Assembly (NCBI GenBank): GCA_013285505.1
Contig: CP053450.1
Location: forward strand, 1,968,796-2,032,795
Origin: Planctomycetota bacterium
Lineage (GTDB): Bacteria; Planctomycetota; Phycisphaerae; Phycisphaerales; UBA1924
Reading direction: 5' to 3'
Length of the DNA: 64,000 nucleotides
Shown here: one piece after another, positions 19,009 through 30,100 of the stretch
How the letters are laid out: each line of letters begins with the position of its first letter
How positions within the stretch are numbered: position 1 is the first letter of the stretch
Program-made: the position numbers and the translations under genes
Notes under the pieces: model-generated
What the model was told of the DNA's origin: nothing
What the model saw: the letters and a program-made list of their open reading frames with translations, nothing else
Databases searched by the model: none

Positions 19009-19779
19009 GTGGATGTCCGGCGACCATCACGAACGCGGGGTGTTCCGGCGCAGCGCCGGGGCATGTCGCTCATTGAGGTGATGCTGGCGCTGGCGATTCT
19101 GGCGGTCCTCGCGGTGGGCGTGACGGCGTTCTTCTTTCAGGTGAGTTCCCGCCAGGGCCGGCTGCTGGATATCGCCTCGAGGCAACGTGACGCGTCGGTC
19201 GTGCTCGGGCGGCTCGAGTCGGCCATTATGCACGCGGTGGCGGTCGGCCCGGACGGGGCGTCGGGTATCCAGGGCGACGAGACATCGCTCACGGTGATCA
19301 CCCGCGGCGTGTGGCCGATGCTCGCCGGCGACGCGGCGGTCGGCGACGCGTGTGCCCTGACCTTCATGTTCGACGAGCCCGGGCGGGCCTGCACGCTGGT
19401 CGCGCAGTCGGTGGGGAGGATGAGCGGCTCTTCGCCGCAGCCGGAGCCGGTGTTGGGGCGAGTCGAGCGGGTGCGGCTCCGCTACTCCGACGGCAGGCGT
19501 TGGACAGGCTCGTACGACAGCGTCTCGGCGGGCGGGCTGCCGGTGGCGGTTGAGGTCTCAATCTGGTTCGCGGCGGCTGGTCGCCGCGGCGCGGAGGAGC
19601 GGCCGCCGGAGATGCTCGCGCCGGAGTCGGAGGAGTTCGAGCCGTTCGGCCCTGAGGGGTTCTTCGAGCCGGAGTTTGCGATGGAGCAGGATGAGTCGGG
19701 GTGGGTGCCCCGCGAGCCGGATCACGTGCGCATCATCGGCGTGCCCGATGCTCCGGAGTGGAAGGGGCGTTCGTCGTGA
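19009..19779 (+). CDS. gspJ: Minor pseudopilin GspJ-like
   Basis: A 256-residue protein with a prepilin signal, PAQRRG|MSLIEVMLALAILAVLA, with Gly -1 and Glu +5. The central part includes SRQRDASVVLGRLESAI and VERVRLRYSDGRRWTGSYDS, resembling the GspJ fold region, and a long acidic insertion (ESEEFEPFGPEGFFEPEF) follows. I start it at GTG 19009, after GGAGAAGGG; this gives an 18-residue leader before the cleavage site. GspJ sits in the GspI-J-K tip complex. Its stop overlaps the GTG of gspK. Confidence 0.8.
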   Translation: MDVRRPSRTRGVPAQRRGMSLIEVMLALAILAVLAVGVTAFFFQVSSRQGRLLDIASRQRDASVVLGRLESAIMHAVAVGPDGASGIQGDETSLTVITRGVWPMLAGDAAVGDACALTFMFDEPGRACTLVAQSVGRMSGSSPQPEPVLGRVERVRLRYSDGRRWTGSYDSVSAGGLPVAVEVSIWFAAAGRRGAEERPPEMLAPESEEFEPFGPEGFFEPEFAMEQDESGWVPREPDHVRIIGVPDAPEWKGRSS

Positions 19780-21446
19780 GCGTTCGCAGCGATCGTCATC
19801 CGGTGCTTGGGGCTTGCCGCGGGGGCAGCGCGATCTTCGCGGTCTTGCTGCTGCTGGTGATCGGGGTGATCATCGTGGCGACGGTGCTGGTATCGGCCGA
19901 TGCGGCGGGGGCGTCAACCGAGTCGGAACGGCAGCGGACCCAGTCGCGGGCTCTGGCGTGGTCGGGTGTGCAGGCGGTGATGGCCGAGCTTGCTGAGCAG
20001 CGGGACGGATTGCTGGACGGGCTCGAACCCGAGCTCACCGAAGAGTGGTCTTTGTTCACGCTTGACGACGGGTCCCGCGGGATCGTCCGGTTGCTCGATC
20101 TGGACCCGGAGAGCGCGTCGCTGGTGGTTTCGGAGAACGCTAAGCTCGACCTCAACACGGCGACGGCCGAGATGCTCGCGTTGGTGCCGGGGATCGATGA
20201 AGCGCAGGCGCGTCGGATCGTTGAGGCCCGGGGGGCGCAGCCTTTCGCGAGTATCGAAGAGCTGCTGGGTGTCGAGGGCATCACGCCCGACATGGTCTAC
20301 GGGACGAGGGTCAGTGAGGACGCGGGCATCTTCGCGGGCGAGGTGCCGGCGGCGGCGGCGTTTGCTGGGGGGGGGGATGCGGACGGTGGCCTCGGCGACT
20401 ATCTGACGGTCTTCAGCTTTGATCCCAACGTACAGGTCGGTGTGCAGGGGGAGCGCGAGCATCGCGGGAAGCTGCGTGTGAATCTGGATCAGGCGTGGTC
20501 CGACGCGCTGGAGGACGCGATCGTCGAGCGGTTCGATGCGAACGTCGCGCAGCTGGTGAAGCAGTTGATCGACGGCGGCCAGACGTTTACGACCGATAGC
20601 GAGCTCGCGCGTGTTCTGCTCGACCGCGGGGTGGATCCGGAGGGGTGGAGCACGGTCTTTGATGTCTTCTCCACAACCGATGATGAGTTTCTCGCCGGGC
20701 GGGTGGATGTCAACCGTGCGGGTCCCGACGTGCTGGCGTGTGTGCCGGGGATCACGCCGGAGAAGGCGGCGGCGATCGTGGACATGCGCAGCATGATCGA
20801 CGCCGAATCAAGGACGCTGCCAACGTGGCTTCTGCAGGAGGGCCTGATCGAGCCCGAGGCGTACGCGGAGGCATCGGACTGGGTGACTGGGCGGTCGATG
20901 CAGTGGCGTGTGCGGCTTGAGGTTGGCCTCATGCCGGGCGAGGGGGAAGGGTTCGGTGAGGGGTTCGGCGGATTCGACGAGAGTCTCCCGATGACGATGG
21001 ACGACCTTGCGGCTTCGTGGGACGAGCCGCCGGAGCTTGACAGGCTGCTGCACCGGATGGTGGTAGAGGCGGTCATCGATGTGGCGTCCTCGCGGCCGCG
21101 TGTGGCGTACATGCGAGAGGTCACGCTGCTGGAGCCTGTGCTGGCGATGCTGCGGGCGGGCGCCGAGGAGGCAGACGGTCTGGAGGAGGATGAGGCGCTG
21201 CTTGACGATCTTGCGTCGGGGATCACGGCCGGTGATGATGCGTCGCTGGATGCCGGATTGGACTTTGGGGAAGAGATGGGATTCGCGACGCCTGACGCCG
21301 GAGAGACCGAGTTGCTCGATCCCGATGCTTCGGGCGCCGGGGATGGGGATTTGGCGGTTGAGTCGGAGAGTGGGGCGGGTAGCGGGACGAGCGCGGTGGA
21401 TCGACGGATCGGGCGTTGGACGACACGGAAGGCGGGTGGATCATGA
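19776..21446 (+). CDS. gspK: Pseudopilus tip protein GspK with two helix-hairpin-helix segments
   Basis: A 556-residue GspK, larger than the usual 320 or so. The N-terminus CRGG|SAIFAVLLLLVIGVI is a prepilin signal that lacks Glu +5, as is typical of GspK, the tip subunit. Two GspK/ComEA-like helix-hairpin-helix segments are visible: KLDLNTATAEMLALVPGIDE with ARRIVEARG, and GRVDVNRAGPDVLACVPGIT with AAAIVDMRS. Between them GKLRVNLDQAWSDALEDAIV is GspK-like. The C-terminal 150 residues are acidic and disordered. It starts at a GTG that overlaps the gspJ stop and ends in an ATGA overlap with gspL. Confidence 0.85.
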   Translation: MSVRSDRHPVLGACRGGSAIFAVLLLLVIGVIIVATVLVSADAAGASTESERQRTQSRALAWSGVQAVMAELAEQRDGLLDGLEPELTEEWSLFTLDDGSRGIVRLLDLDPESASLVVSENAKLDLNTATAEMLALVPGIDEAQARRIVEARGAQPFASIEELLGVEGITPDMVYGTRVSEDAGIFAGEVPAAAAFAGGGDADGGLGDYLTVFSFDPNVQVGVQGEREHRGKLRVNLDQAWSDALEDAIVERFDANVAQLVKQLIDGGQTFTTDSELARVLLDRGVDPEGWSTVFDVFSTTDDEFLAGRVDVNRAGPDVLACVPGITPEKAAAIVDMRSMIDAESRTLPTWLLQEGLIEPEAYAEASDWVTGRSMQWRVRLEVGLMPGEGEGFGEGFGGFDESLPMTMDDLAASWDEPPELDRLLHRMVVEAVIDVASSRPRVAYMREVTLLEPVLAMLRAGAEEADGLEEDEALLDDLASGITAGDDASLDAGLDFGEEMGFATPDAGETELLDPDASGAGDGDLAVESESGAGSGTSAVDRRIGRWTTRKAGGS

Positions 21447-23032
21447 AACTCCGAGGGAACCTGGTGGTGCTCTGCCACGAGGGCGAGCGGCTGAGCGCGG
21501 TGTGGGGCACGGTGCAGAAGGACCGGGTCCGAGTCCGCGGCTGGCTTGCCGCCGAGCAGCCGAAGGGCATCGATGGATCGGACACCGAGGGGGTGGGCGA
21601 CTGGGTCGCGTCCTCGCTCAAGGAGGCGGGCTGCAAGGCCAGGGCCTGCGTGATCGCGGTGCCGCGAGCAAGTGTGGTGCTCAAGCGGCTCACGCTGCCC
21701 GCGGCCGCGAGCGGTCGTGAGGGGGATCTGGCGGGGATGGTGCAGTTGCAGATGGCGCGTCAGCTGACGATGCCCCTGCAGGGGGCGGCGATCGACTATG
21801 TGCGGCTCAACTCGCCGCAGACCGAGAGCGGTGAGGGCGACCCCACGGAGCTTCTCGCGGCGGCGCTGCCCGGTGACTTTGTCGCCCACGCCCGGGGCGT
21901 GGCCAAGAAGGCGAAGCTCCGTCTTCGCTCTGTGGCGCTGCGGGGCGAAGGGTCGGCGACGCTGTTTGCGCAGCTCTCGTACACGCAGGACGGCCCGGTG
22001 CTGGGAGTGTCTGTGACGGCGCAGGGGGTGGAGCTGGGCATCGTTGCAGAGGGTCGCGTGGTGTTCTCCCGCGCGGTGGAGATCAAGCCCCCGGCGGAGC
22101 TTGCGGGCTGGGCAGCATTCACACAGCGGGTCGCGGTCGAGGCCAAGCGGACCCGGGTCGGGTACCGCGGCACGGGTGAGTCCGGGGACATCGTGTGCAT
22201 CGCGGTGCTGGGCGACGACGCGATGGCCGAGTCGGTCGGCAAGTCGCTCGGCGACGAGCTGGGGTTGCCCTGGCAGACCGTGCGGTTCCCCAACGCGGTG
22301 GAATTGCCCTCGGAGATGGAGAGCCAGTCTCGCGCGGTGCTCGCGCCGCTGATCGGTTTGATGGTTGGCGCGGCGATCGATCGCCCGACGTACGACTTCT
22401 CGAACCCGCGGAAGGCTCCGGACACCTCGGCGCAGCTCCGGCAGGCGGTGCTCGCGGCGGCGTTCGGGTTCATCATCTTCGGTGGCGGCGGCTGGGTGAT
22501 CGCTGATCAGCAATTGCGGTCGCTCAACGGCAGGATCAACAGCACGAAGGAACAGAGCAACACGCTTGCGATGCAGTACATCCGGCAGCTCCGGGCCGAG
22601 GCGAGGGTGAATCACATCGAGAAGCTCCGCGAGCCGAGTGTGGACTGGCTCGATCACGTGTACTACCTGTCGCAGGCGCTGCCACCGGCGGAGTTGGCGA
22701 GGCTCGAATCCCTCAGCGGAGTGGGGCGGTCGGGGGTCGGCTTCTTCACGCTCGGTGAGGGAGGGGCGATGTCCGAGGCCAAGACGCTGCAGGGCGGGCA
22801 GTGGGTCGCGAGCGGGGGCGCGAGCTTCACCCTGGCGGGGGCGGCGACGCGAGAAGTGGCAGACGAACTGCGGGCCGATGTGGTGGCCGACAACGTCTAC
22901 GAGCTGAGCACGCGCGGTGCCGACGTCGCGGGCAAGTTCGAGTACGTGCTCAAGACCTCGGGGAAGAAGCCGATGGCGGTGAGCGGCGAGTCGGACACGG
23001 CTGAGTCTGGGCAGTCGGGGGGTGCGTCATGA
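21443..23032 (+). CDS. gspL: GspL/PilM-like actin-fold protein with membrane anchor
   Basis: A 529-residue protein. Residues 1-320 look like the cytoplasmic actin-like domain of GspL/PilM (VVLCHEGERLSAVWGTVQK, AVPRASVVLKRLTLPA, and a later FPNAVELPSE segment). A single membrane helix follows (AAFGFIIFGGGGWVI, about residue 345), then a periplasmic coiled coil (LRSLNGRINSTKEQSNTLAM) and a ferredoxin-like end, the GspL/PilN layout. It links GspE to the inner-membrane platform. The start overlaps gspK and the stop overlaps gspM (ATGA at both ends). Sequence similarity to classical GspL is low; context and topology carry the call. Confidence 0.82.
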   Translation: MKLRGNLVVLCHEGERLSAVWGTVQKDRVRVRGWLAAEQPKGIDGSDTEGVGDWVASSLKEAGCKARACVIAVPRASVVLKRLTLPAAASGREGDLAGMVQLQMARQLTMPLQGAAIDYVRLNSPQTESGEGDPTELLAAALPGDFVAHARGVAKKAKLRLRSVALRGEGSATLFAQLSYTQDGPVLGVSVTAQGVELGIVAEGRVVFSRAVEIKPPAELAGWAAFTQRVAVEAKRTRVGYRGTGESGDIVCIAVLGDDAMAESVGKSLGDELGLPWQTVRFPNAVELPSEMESQSRAVLAPLIGLMVGAAIDRPTYDFSNPRKAPDTSAQLRQAVLAAAFGFIIFGGGGWVIADQQLRSLNGRINSTKEQSNTLAMQYIRQLRAEARVNHIEKLREPSVDWLDHVYYLSQALPPAELARLESLSGVGRSGVGFFTLGEGGAMSEAKTLQGGQWVASGGASFTLAGAATREVADELRADVVADNVYELSTRGADVAGKFEYVLKTSGKKPMAVSGESDTAESGQSGGAS

Positions 23033-24078
23033 AGCGCGCGCAAGCGGTCATCCTCGGGATGGTCATGATCGTCGGCATGATCGCTGCCGGTGCCGGGGCG
23101 TACTACCTGCACTTTCTTCGGCAGAAGGGCGATTTGCAGACACAGTTGGCGACCTATCAGGAACGTATCGGCGGATACCAGGAATGGTTGGACGGACGCC
23201 CGCCCGTGAGCGAAAAGCTCAACGCGTTCGCGACCGCCACGCTGGGATACGACGCGGAGGTCGTCGAGTCGCGGTTCCGTTCGGGGCTGAATCGCATGGC
23301 GGCTAGTGCGGGGCTGATCAAGGACGACACGATCGTGAGCCCTCGGGGTACGCTCACCGCGGTCCGCAATCCTGCGGTGCTGCAGAGGGTCGCCGAGTTT
23401 CGTGCGTTCCAGAACGACGAACGCATCGTCGCCCCCGATCTCTACGTCATGGAGGCGGAGATCCGCGGCAGCGGGACGCTGGAGGCCGCGATCCGGCTGC
23501 TGGCGCTCGCGCAGACCCAGCCGTGGATCTGGCGCGTGCGCGGGTTCTCGATCACACCTCAGGGCAATCAGGGCACGATGTTTGATATCAACGTCGGGGT
23601 GACAACCGCGGTGCTCCCCGATCTTGCACCGGCCGACGCACGCGAGACCGGCGAAGGCCGCGCGGAGGTCGAGCCGCCCGCGATTCTCGACCCGGACGCC
23701 CAGCATCTCGCGGCGACCGCGGCGATCGTGAAGCGGAACGTCTTTGCGATCCCCAAGCCACCGCCCGCTGCGCCGGAGACAGTTGTGGTCAAGGCCAACC
23801 CCGAGCAACCTCCACCCAAGCAGCCGCGCCCCAAGCCGAAGCCGCCGCCCTATCACGAGTGGCGACTGACCGGCGTGAGCGGGAGTCCTGCGCAGGGCAT
23901 GCTGGCGTGGATGCAGAATGTGACAACGGGCACAGCGGTGCTCCTGCGCCCCGGTGAGGGCGTCCTGGACGCGACCTTGGAGGAAGCAAACACCGAACAG
24001 GTTGTGTTCCGGATCGGTGACGCTCGGTACCGACTGAGCCTGAACGAAACCCTTGCAGACCGTCACTTGCTGGAGTAG
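23029..24078 (+). CDS. gspM: GspM/PilO-like protein with a C-terminal GspC/PilP-like domain
   Basis: A 349-residue bitopic protein. A membrane helix near the N-terminus (VILGMVMIVGMIAAGAGAYY) is followed by a coiled coil (LQTQLATYQERIGGYQEW) and a GspM/PilO-like domain to about residue 210. A proline-rich linker (PPPKQPRPKPKPPP) leads to about 65 residues, RLTGVSGSPAQGMLAWMQN and GEGVLDATLEEANTEQVVF. That last part resembles the small beta domain of GspC (HR) or PilP, which contacts the first secretin ring. No separate gspC is found, so this protein may supply both the GspM and GspC functions. The C-terminal assignment is an inference from pattern and gene order. Confidence 0.7.
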   Translation: MKRAQAVILGMVMIVGMIAAGAGAYYLHFLRQKGDLQTQLATYQERIGGYQEWLDGRPPVSEKLNAFATATLGYDAEVVESRFRSGLNRMAASAGLIKDDTIVSPRGTLTAVRNPAVLQRVAEFRAFQNDERIVAPDLYVMEAEIRGSGTLEAAIRLLALAQTQPWIWRVRGFSITPQGNQGTMFDINVGVTTAVLPDLAPADARETGEGRAEVEPPAILDPDAQHLAATAAIVKRNVFAIPKPPPAAPETVVVKANPEQPPPKQPRPKPKPPPYHEWRLTGVSGSPAQGMLAWMQNVTTGTAVLLRPGEGVLDATLEEANTEQVVFRIGDARYRLSLNETLADRHLLE

Positions 24079-24099
24079 CCACGCCGTGGCGGAATCTGG

Positions 24100-24113
24100 T
24101 ATAGTGCGCACTA
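24100..24113 (+). promoter_or_regulatory. Possible gspD promoter with palindrome
   Basis: TATAGT (24100-24105) resembles a -10 box, although no good -35 is visible. It overlaps a perfect 12-base palindrome TAGTGCGCACTA (24102-24113). The 98-base spacer here is the only gap in the gspG-D run, so gspD may have its own, regulated, promoter. Confidence 0.35.
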
Positions 24114-24176
24114 GCTCAGAGGCCGCGGAGTCGGCCGGGCGGGCACGGCGTGCCCGTCGTTCGAAAGGAGTCTCTC

Positions 24177-27100
24177 ATGCACGCACGAGTCCGCTCGCGG
24201 GCCGTTTTTATCGCCGCTCTGGTCGCTTCGGCAGGTTCTGCCGCGTCGGCGTTGGCGTTCCAGGAAGCAGTGACCGAGCCAAAGACCGAGGACGCGGTGC
24301 CGCAGGCGGCGCCCGCGGCCGAGGCGGTCCAGCCGGCGGCCGGGACCGATGCCGAAGCGCAGCCGGTTGCCGACCCGAAGATCCGCTTCCAGTTCAAGGA
24401 CACGCCTTTTGAATTGGTGCTCGACTTCTTTGCGCGGGAGACCGGGCTCCCGGTGATCCGCGAGGCCGAGCCGCCGAAGGGCACCATGACGTTTGTGGGC
24501 GGGTCGGCGTACTCGTTCGAGGAGGCGCTCTCGATCCTCAACATGAACCTCATGCTGCACGGCGTGTCGTTGCGCCGTGAAGAGAACTTCCTTTATCTCG
24601 CGACGATCAAGGACTCGGTGCGCCGACCCTCGCGGGTGGTCAGCGCCGAGGGGCTGCCCGAGGGCGTCACGCCGGACATGATCGTCACGATGACGATCCC
24701 GCTCGACAACACGCGGGCGACGCAGGTGGCCGAGCAGATCAAGCCGTTGCTCGCGGAGTTCGGCGCGGTGACGCCGATCGACGCGCAGAACATGCTGATC
24801 CTGGTCGAGACCGCGGCCCAGTGCGAGCGGATCGCGTCGCTGGTGCGGTCGATCGATTCGGTCCGTCCGGTGGATTCGGAGTTCCAGGTCTTCAAGCTGC
24901 AGCACGCCAAGGCCAAGGAGGTCGTCGAGGCGCTCAAGGGGCTCGTCGGCCAGCGGATGCAGCAGGTGTTCATCGACAAGGACGGCAACCGCACCGTCGC
25001 CGAGGAGATCGACGTTGCCGGGCTGAACATGCAGCCGGACCCCCGAACCAACTCGGTCATCGTCGTCGGTTCGACCAACCGCATCGAGACCGTCGAGCAG
25101 TTGATCCAGATCCTCGACGTGCCGGGTGGTGGGCTGACCGGTGAACAGCAGATGCTGACGTTCGTGCTCGAGACCATCACACCGGACGAGGCCGCGAAGA
25201 CGCTCAATGCGCTGTTTTCGTCGGTGCCGAAGGAGTCCAAGCCGACGGTGATCCCGCTCCCCGAGGTCAACAAGATCACGGTGATCGGTGCACAGGCGCT
25301 GGTGCTCCAGGCGACAGCGCTAGTCGGCGAGATCGACCCGGCCGCGGCGACCGGCGAGCCCCGCGATGCACAGCCGGAATCGGTGGTGCGGGCGATTGCG
25401 CTCGAGCACATCGAGCCCGGGCAGGCCGAGCAGATCGTGCGCCGCATGCTCACGGTGCGGCAGCAGCAGGTGGTCCGCTACGGCGTGCTGCCGGACGGTT
25501 CAGGGCTCCTGGTCTCCGGCCCGACGGCCGACGTGGCCACGTTTGAGCAGTTGCTCTCGGGGCTCGATCGGCCGGCGTCGGTCAAGACCGAGGTCCGGGT
25601 GGTTCAGATCGACTCGGCGGACCCGCAAACCGTGATCGACCGCGCCCTCGAACTGGACAAGCTGACCGACGAGGGTGTCGAGGAGCCGGTGACGGCGACG
25701 CTCGACGCCGAGTCGCGCACGGCGACGATCGTCGGCTCCGCGGCCGCGATCTCGCGGTTCGAGCGACGGCTCAACGAGGTCGAGCAGCGCGTGGTGGCAC
25801 GGAGTGTCTCACGGACGTATCAGCTCGCGATGGCCAAGCCGAGCGAGCTGGCGCCGCGGCTGACGCGGCTGGCCCGGCCGCTGCTGACGCCCGACGACGG
25901 CACGCCGTACGTCGCGCCGACCTTCGAGCCGCTGGACGAACTCGACACGCTCATCGTGCGGGCCGAGGCGGAGCAGTTCGCGGTGCTCGAAGAGCTCATT
26001 TCACAGTTTGACACCGAGGAGCTGGTGCGTCGGGATTTTCGCGTGATCCGCGTGCAGAACGGGCAGCCGGCCGACATCCGAGATCGGGCGATCGCGTTGC
26101 TGGAGCAGACGAACAAGGGGCTCGAGGAGGACGAGCGGGTTGAGGTCGAGGTGCAGGTAGACGCGGCGTCCGGCAACCTGCTGGTGTGGGCCGACAGCCG
26201 CAGCATGCAGCAGTTCACCAGCGTGCTGCAGCAGGTGCAGCAGCTCGTGCCGCCGGCGCGGACCACGCGGGTCGTCGATGTGCGAAACATCGAAGCGTCT
26301 TCCATCCTCGCGCCGCTCCAGCAGCTGCTGGCGTCGGCCGATTCGATCGACCCGGCCCGGGCGATCCCGGACCCGACCATCACGGTGCTGGATCGGACCA
26401 ACTCGTTCGTGGTGACCGCGGAGGCGGCGCAGCATCAGCTCGTCGCGGAGATGATCCAGCGGCTGGACCGCCCCGACCCCTCCGACCTGCCGCCGATGCG
26501 GCTGCTGCAGCTGCGGGCGGCGGACGCGACGAACGTCGCGCGGCTGCTACAACAGCGGTACGACAGCCGCCCCCTGACCGAGCGGACGGCCCGGCCGGTC
26601 AATATCCAGGCCGAGGCGCAGACCAACACGCTGATCGTGACTGCGCACGAGGAGTTGTTTGAGGATGTCAAGTCGCAGATCGACATCCTGAACCAGGAGG
26701 GCCAGGCCGAGCCGGAGCGGACGACTAAGCTCTTCCCGCTCAAGGTCGCCAAGGCGGCCGACGTGGCGTCGGCGATGGACAAGCTCTACCCGCTGCCGCC
26801 GATGCCGGCCGACCGGTTCGGCCGTCCGATGCCCTGGCTGCAGGAAAAGAAGGAGGTCAACGTCTCGGCCGACCCTTCGAGCAACTCGCTGATCTTCGAT
26901 GCGCCGACTGACCGCATCCCCGACCTGGAGGAGCTCGCGGCCCAACTGGACCGGGTCGAGGTTCCGCCCCAGGCCGAGTTGCGCACGTTCCGGGTCGTCA
27001 AGGGCGACCTGAACACGATCACGTCCACCCTTTCGGGTCTGGCCCGGCAGGGAGCGCTCTCGATGCCGGCCCAGCCGGGCAAGCAGGCGGTGAAGGTGAT

Positions 27101-30100
27101 GGTCGAGGCCGAGCCCCGCTCGAGCACGCTGATCGTCGCGGGGGACGACTTCACGTTCACCAAGGTCGAGGAGATCCTCGAGAGTCTTTCGGCGGTGCCG
27201 GTCGAGCGGTCGCTCCGGATCGTGCCGATCTCGAACGTGCCTGCATTGACGGTGCGCGACAGGGCGATGACGATCTACAACGCGCAGATCGCGGGTCTCC
27301 CCGAGGCCCAGCCGGTGGAGGTCACGGTTGACGACGACTCGAACTCGCTGGAGATCGTGGGTTCGCTCGACGGGCTCGAGCGATTCTCGGCGATCATCGA
27401 TCAGCTGCAGCGCCAGACCGGGTCGGCCCGCGAGGTGCGGCTGATAGAGCTCAAACTGGCCAAGGTCACCGACATCATCTCCTTCCTCGAGGAGATGGTC
27501 GCGGCCAACCAGTCGATCACCATGCAGGGCGGGCCGACGCCGGTCTTCGAGCCGATCGAGGCGACCAACTCGCTGCTGGTCGCAGCCCAGCCGAACCAGT
27601 TGACCATCATCGATCAGCTGGTGCGATCCGTGGACGCCCAGCAGGCCGGCGAGCGGCCGCCGCTCCGGATCCTGCGCCTGCGGACAACAGACGCGAGCGG
27701 GCTCGCGGTCGTGCTGCAGCAGTCGTACGCCGGCCGCCCCGTCGAGGAGCGGACGAAGAAGCCGGTGGATATCCAGGCCGACGCGGCGACGAACACGCTC
27801 ATCGTTTCGGCGCACCCCGACGTCCTGCCGGAGATCGAGCAGATCGTCAGCCAGCTCAACGAGACGCAGGCGATGGACGCCGAGGGGCGGGAGATCCGCA
27901 TCTTCCCGCTGTCGTGGGCGCGGGCGGAGGAGCTGGCGAGCACGATCGACGAGATGTTCCCTGAGCCGCCGATGCCGTACGACTCGCGCGGCAGGCCGAT
28001 GCCGCACCTCAAGCAGCCCAAGGAGGTCTTCGTCCGCGCAGACCGCGCGACCAACTCGCTGATTGTCGACGCACCGGCGCAGCGGCTCGCCGGATTCGAG
28101 CAGATCGTGACGAGCCTCGACCAGCAGAACATGGGCGAGGATCTCGAGATCAGGACCTACCGCATCGAGCGGGCGGATCTGGCGATGGTTGCGCGCACGC
28201 TGGAAGACCTGTCCTCGAGCGGGGCGCTGCGGGCGAGCAGCCGCACGCCGGTCACGATCAACACCGAGGCCACCACACGGACGCTCGTGGTGAGCGGGCC
28301 GACCGAGGTGTTCAAGCACGTCGAGGACGTACTGGACTCGCTGGGGCAGACGCCCGAACGGCCGGACACGTCGATGAAGATGTACCCGCTCAAGTTCGCG
28401 CGGGCCGAGCAGTTGCAGGCGTTGCTGACCGATCTGCTCGCGACGCGCCTCCGTGACGAGCAGGAGCGGCAGGGGCGTTCGGTCGACGCGGTCGAATCGC
28501 TGCTCGACGTGGCCTCGCACGGCCCGTCGAACACGCTGATCATCACCGCGCCGGCCTCGATCCAGCAGATCGCCGAGGAACTGATTCGGTCTCTCGACAC
28601 CGAGGCCGCGGCGGCGGGTCGGCGGACGATCCGCGTGATGCCGCTTACCTTCGCCGACGCAACGGAGGTGTCGCGGACGCTGACTCAGGCGGTCCCGAGC
28701 ATGGAGCTGCCCGGCGGCGGCGACGTGACGATCATCGCCGCGGCGGGGTCGAACGCGATTATTCTGGCCGGCGCGAGCGCCGACCTCAAGCGGGTTGAAG
28801 AACTCGTCGCCCCGCTCGATGTGCGTCCGGACGATCCCGAGGAGATGGGCGTTGAGACGTTCAAGCTCGAGCACGCCGACGCGACGCGCATCGCGACGAC
28901 GGTGCAGAGCCTGCTGGTCGAGCAACAGGAGACCGATCCGAGGATCCTCGCGTATCAGCTGAGATACTCGCGGAATCCGAACATGTTTCAGAAGCCGACG
29001 ATCCGCGTCGAGGCCGAGCCCCGGACCAACGGGCTGATCGTGTCGGCGCCCTCGGCGACGCTTGATCTGGCCAAGACAATCATCGAGCGGCTCGACGAGC
29101 CCGCCGAGGTGACCGACCGCAAGGTCGCGACCTTCACGCCGACGAAGGCCGATCCGGCCAAACTCGTTGCGTTGGTCTCCAGAGTCGTAGAGGAGACGCT
29201 GCCGCAGGAGCGTCGCGGGCTCGAGCTGACCGCCGAGCCGGGCACGCGCTCTGTCGTGGCAATCGGTAGCGAGGCGCAGATCGCCGAGGCGATGCGTCTG
29301 CTCGCGGACTTCGACGACCGTGCGTTCTCGCTGCCGGATGTTGAACTGACGGTGGTTGACCTGGAATACGCCGACGCGAACGCGGTGGCGCGGACAGTCG
29401 AGGCGTTGGCGTCGGACCGATCGCGCTGGCCGCAGCCGTTGCGTGACGCCGAGCAGGCCGGCATCGCGGTCGCCGCCCCGCGCATCACCGCCGAGGCCGA
29501 GGCCAACCGGCTGGTGATCAGCGCGCCCGGCCCGCTGGCCCCGGTGATCCGAGAGCTGGTCGCCACGCTTGATCGGCCCTCCGGCCGCGAGGTGCAGGTG
29601 CGGCTGTTCGCACTCAGGCAAGGCTCTGCCGACTCCGTCGCGGCCGCGCTGCAGGCGGCGTTCTCGGCCGGGATCAAGCCCGGCGAGCCCCGAGCGGTTG
29701 CGACGGCCGAACCCACGAGCAACACCGTCGTCGTCTCGGGCTCTGCCGAGCGTGTGGCGCAGGCCGAGTCGTTGGTCCGGGCGATGGACGACACGGTTGA
29801 GCCGAACGGCATGGCGGTGCGGACGATCTCGCTCAAGCACGCGCGGGCCACCTCGCTGGCGCCGATCCTCGAGCAGATCCTGACCGAGGAATCAGCGCTC
29901 GACATGGTGCCGGAGTGGAACCGGTGGCTGGCCATCTCGCGCGAGCCGTCGTTGGCCGAGGGCGATGTGGTCCGCGTCGCGGCGGAGCCGCGGCTCAACG
30001 CGCTCGTGATCGCCGCCCCGCTCGATGTGCTCGCGCTGGCCGAAGAGATCATCGGCGAACTCGATGTCGCGCCCGATGGTCCGGACGGCGGGGAGCGGCT

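Noticed and set aside
26547..29840. A 1,097-codon open frame antisense to the secretin gene
   Set aside because: It is a shadow of the G/C-rich third positions of gspD. It is rich in Arg, His and Leu, has no domain, and breaks whenever the module pattern of gspD changes.
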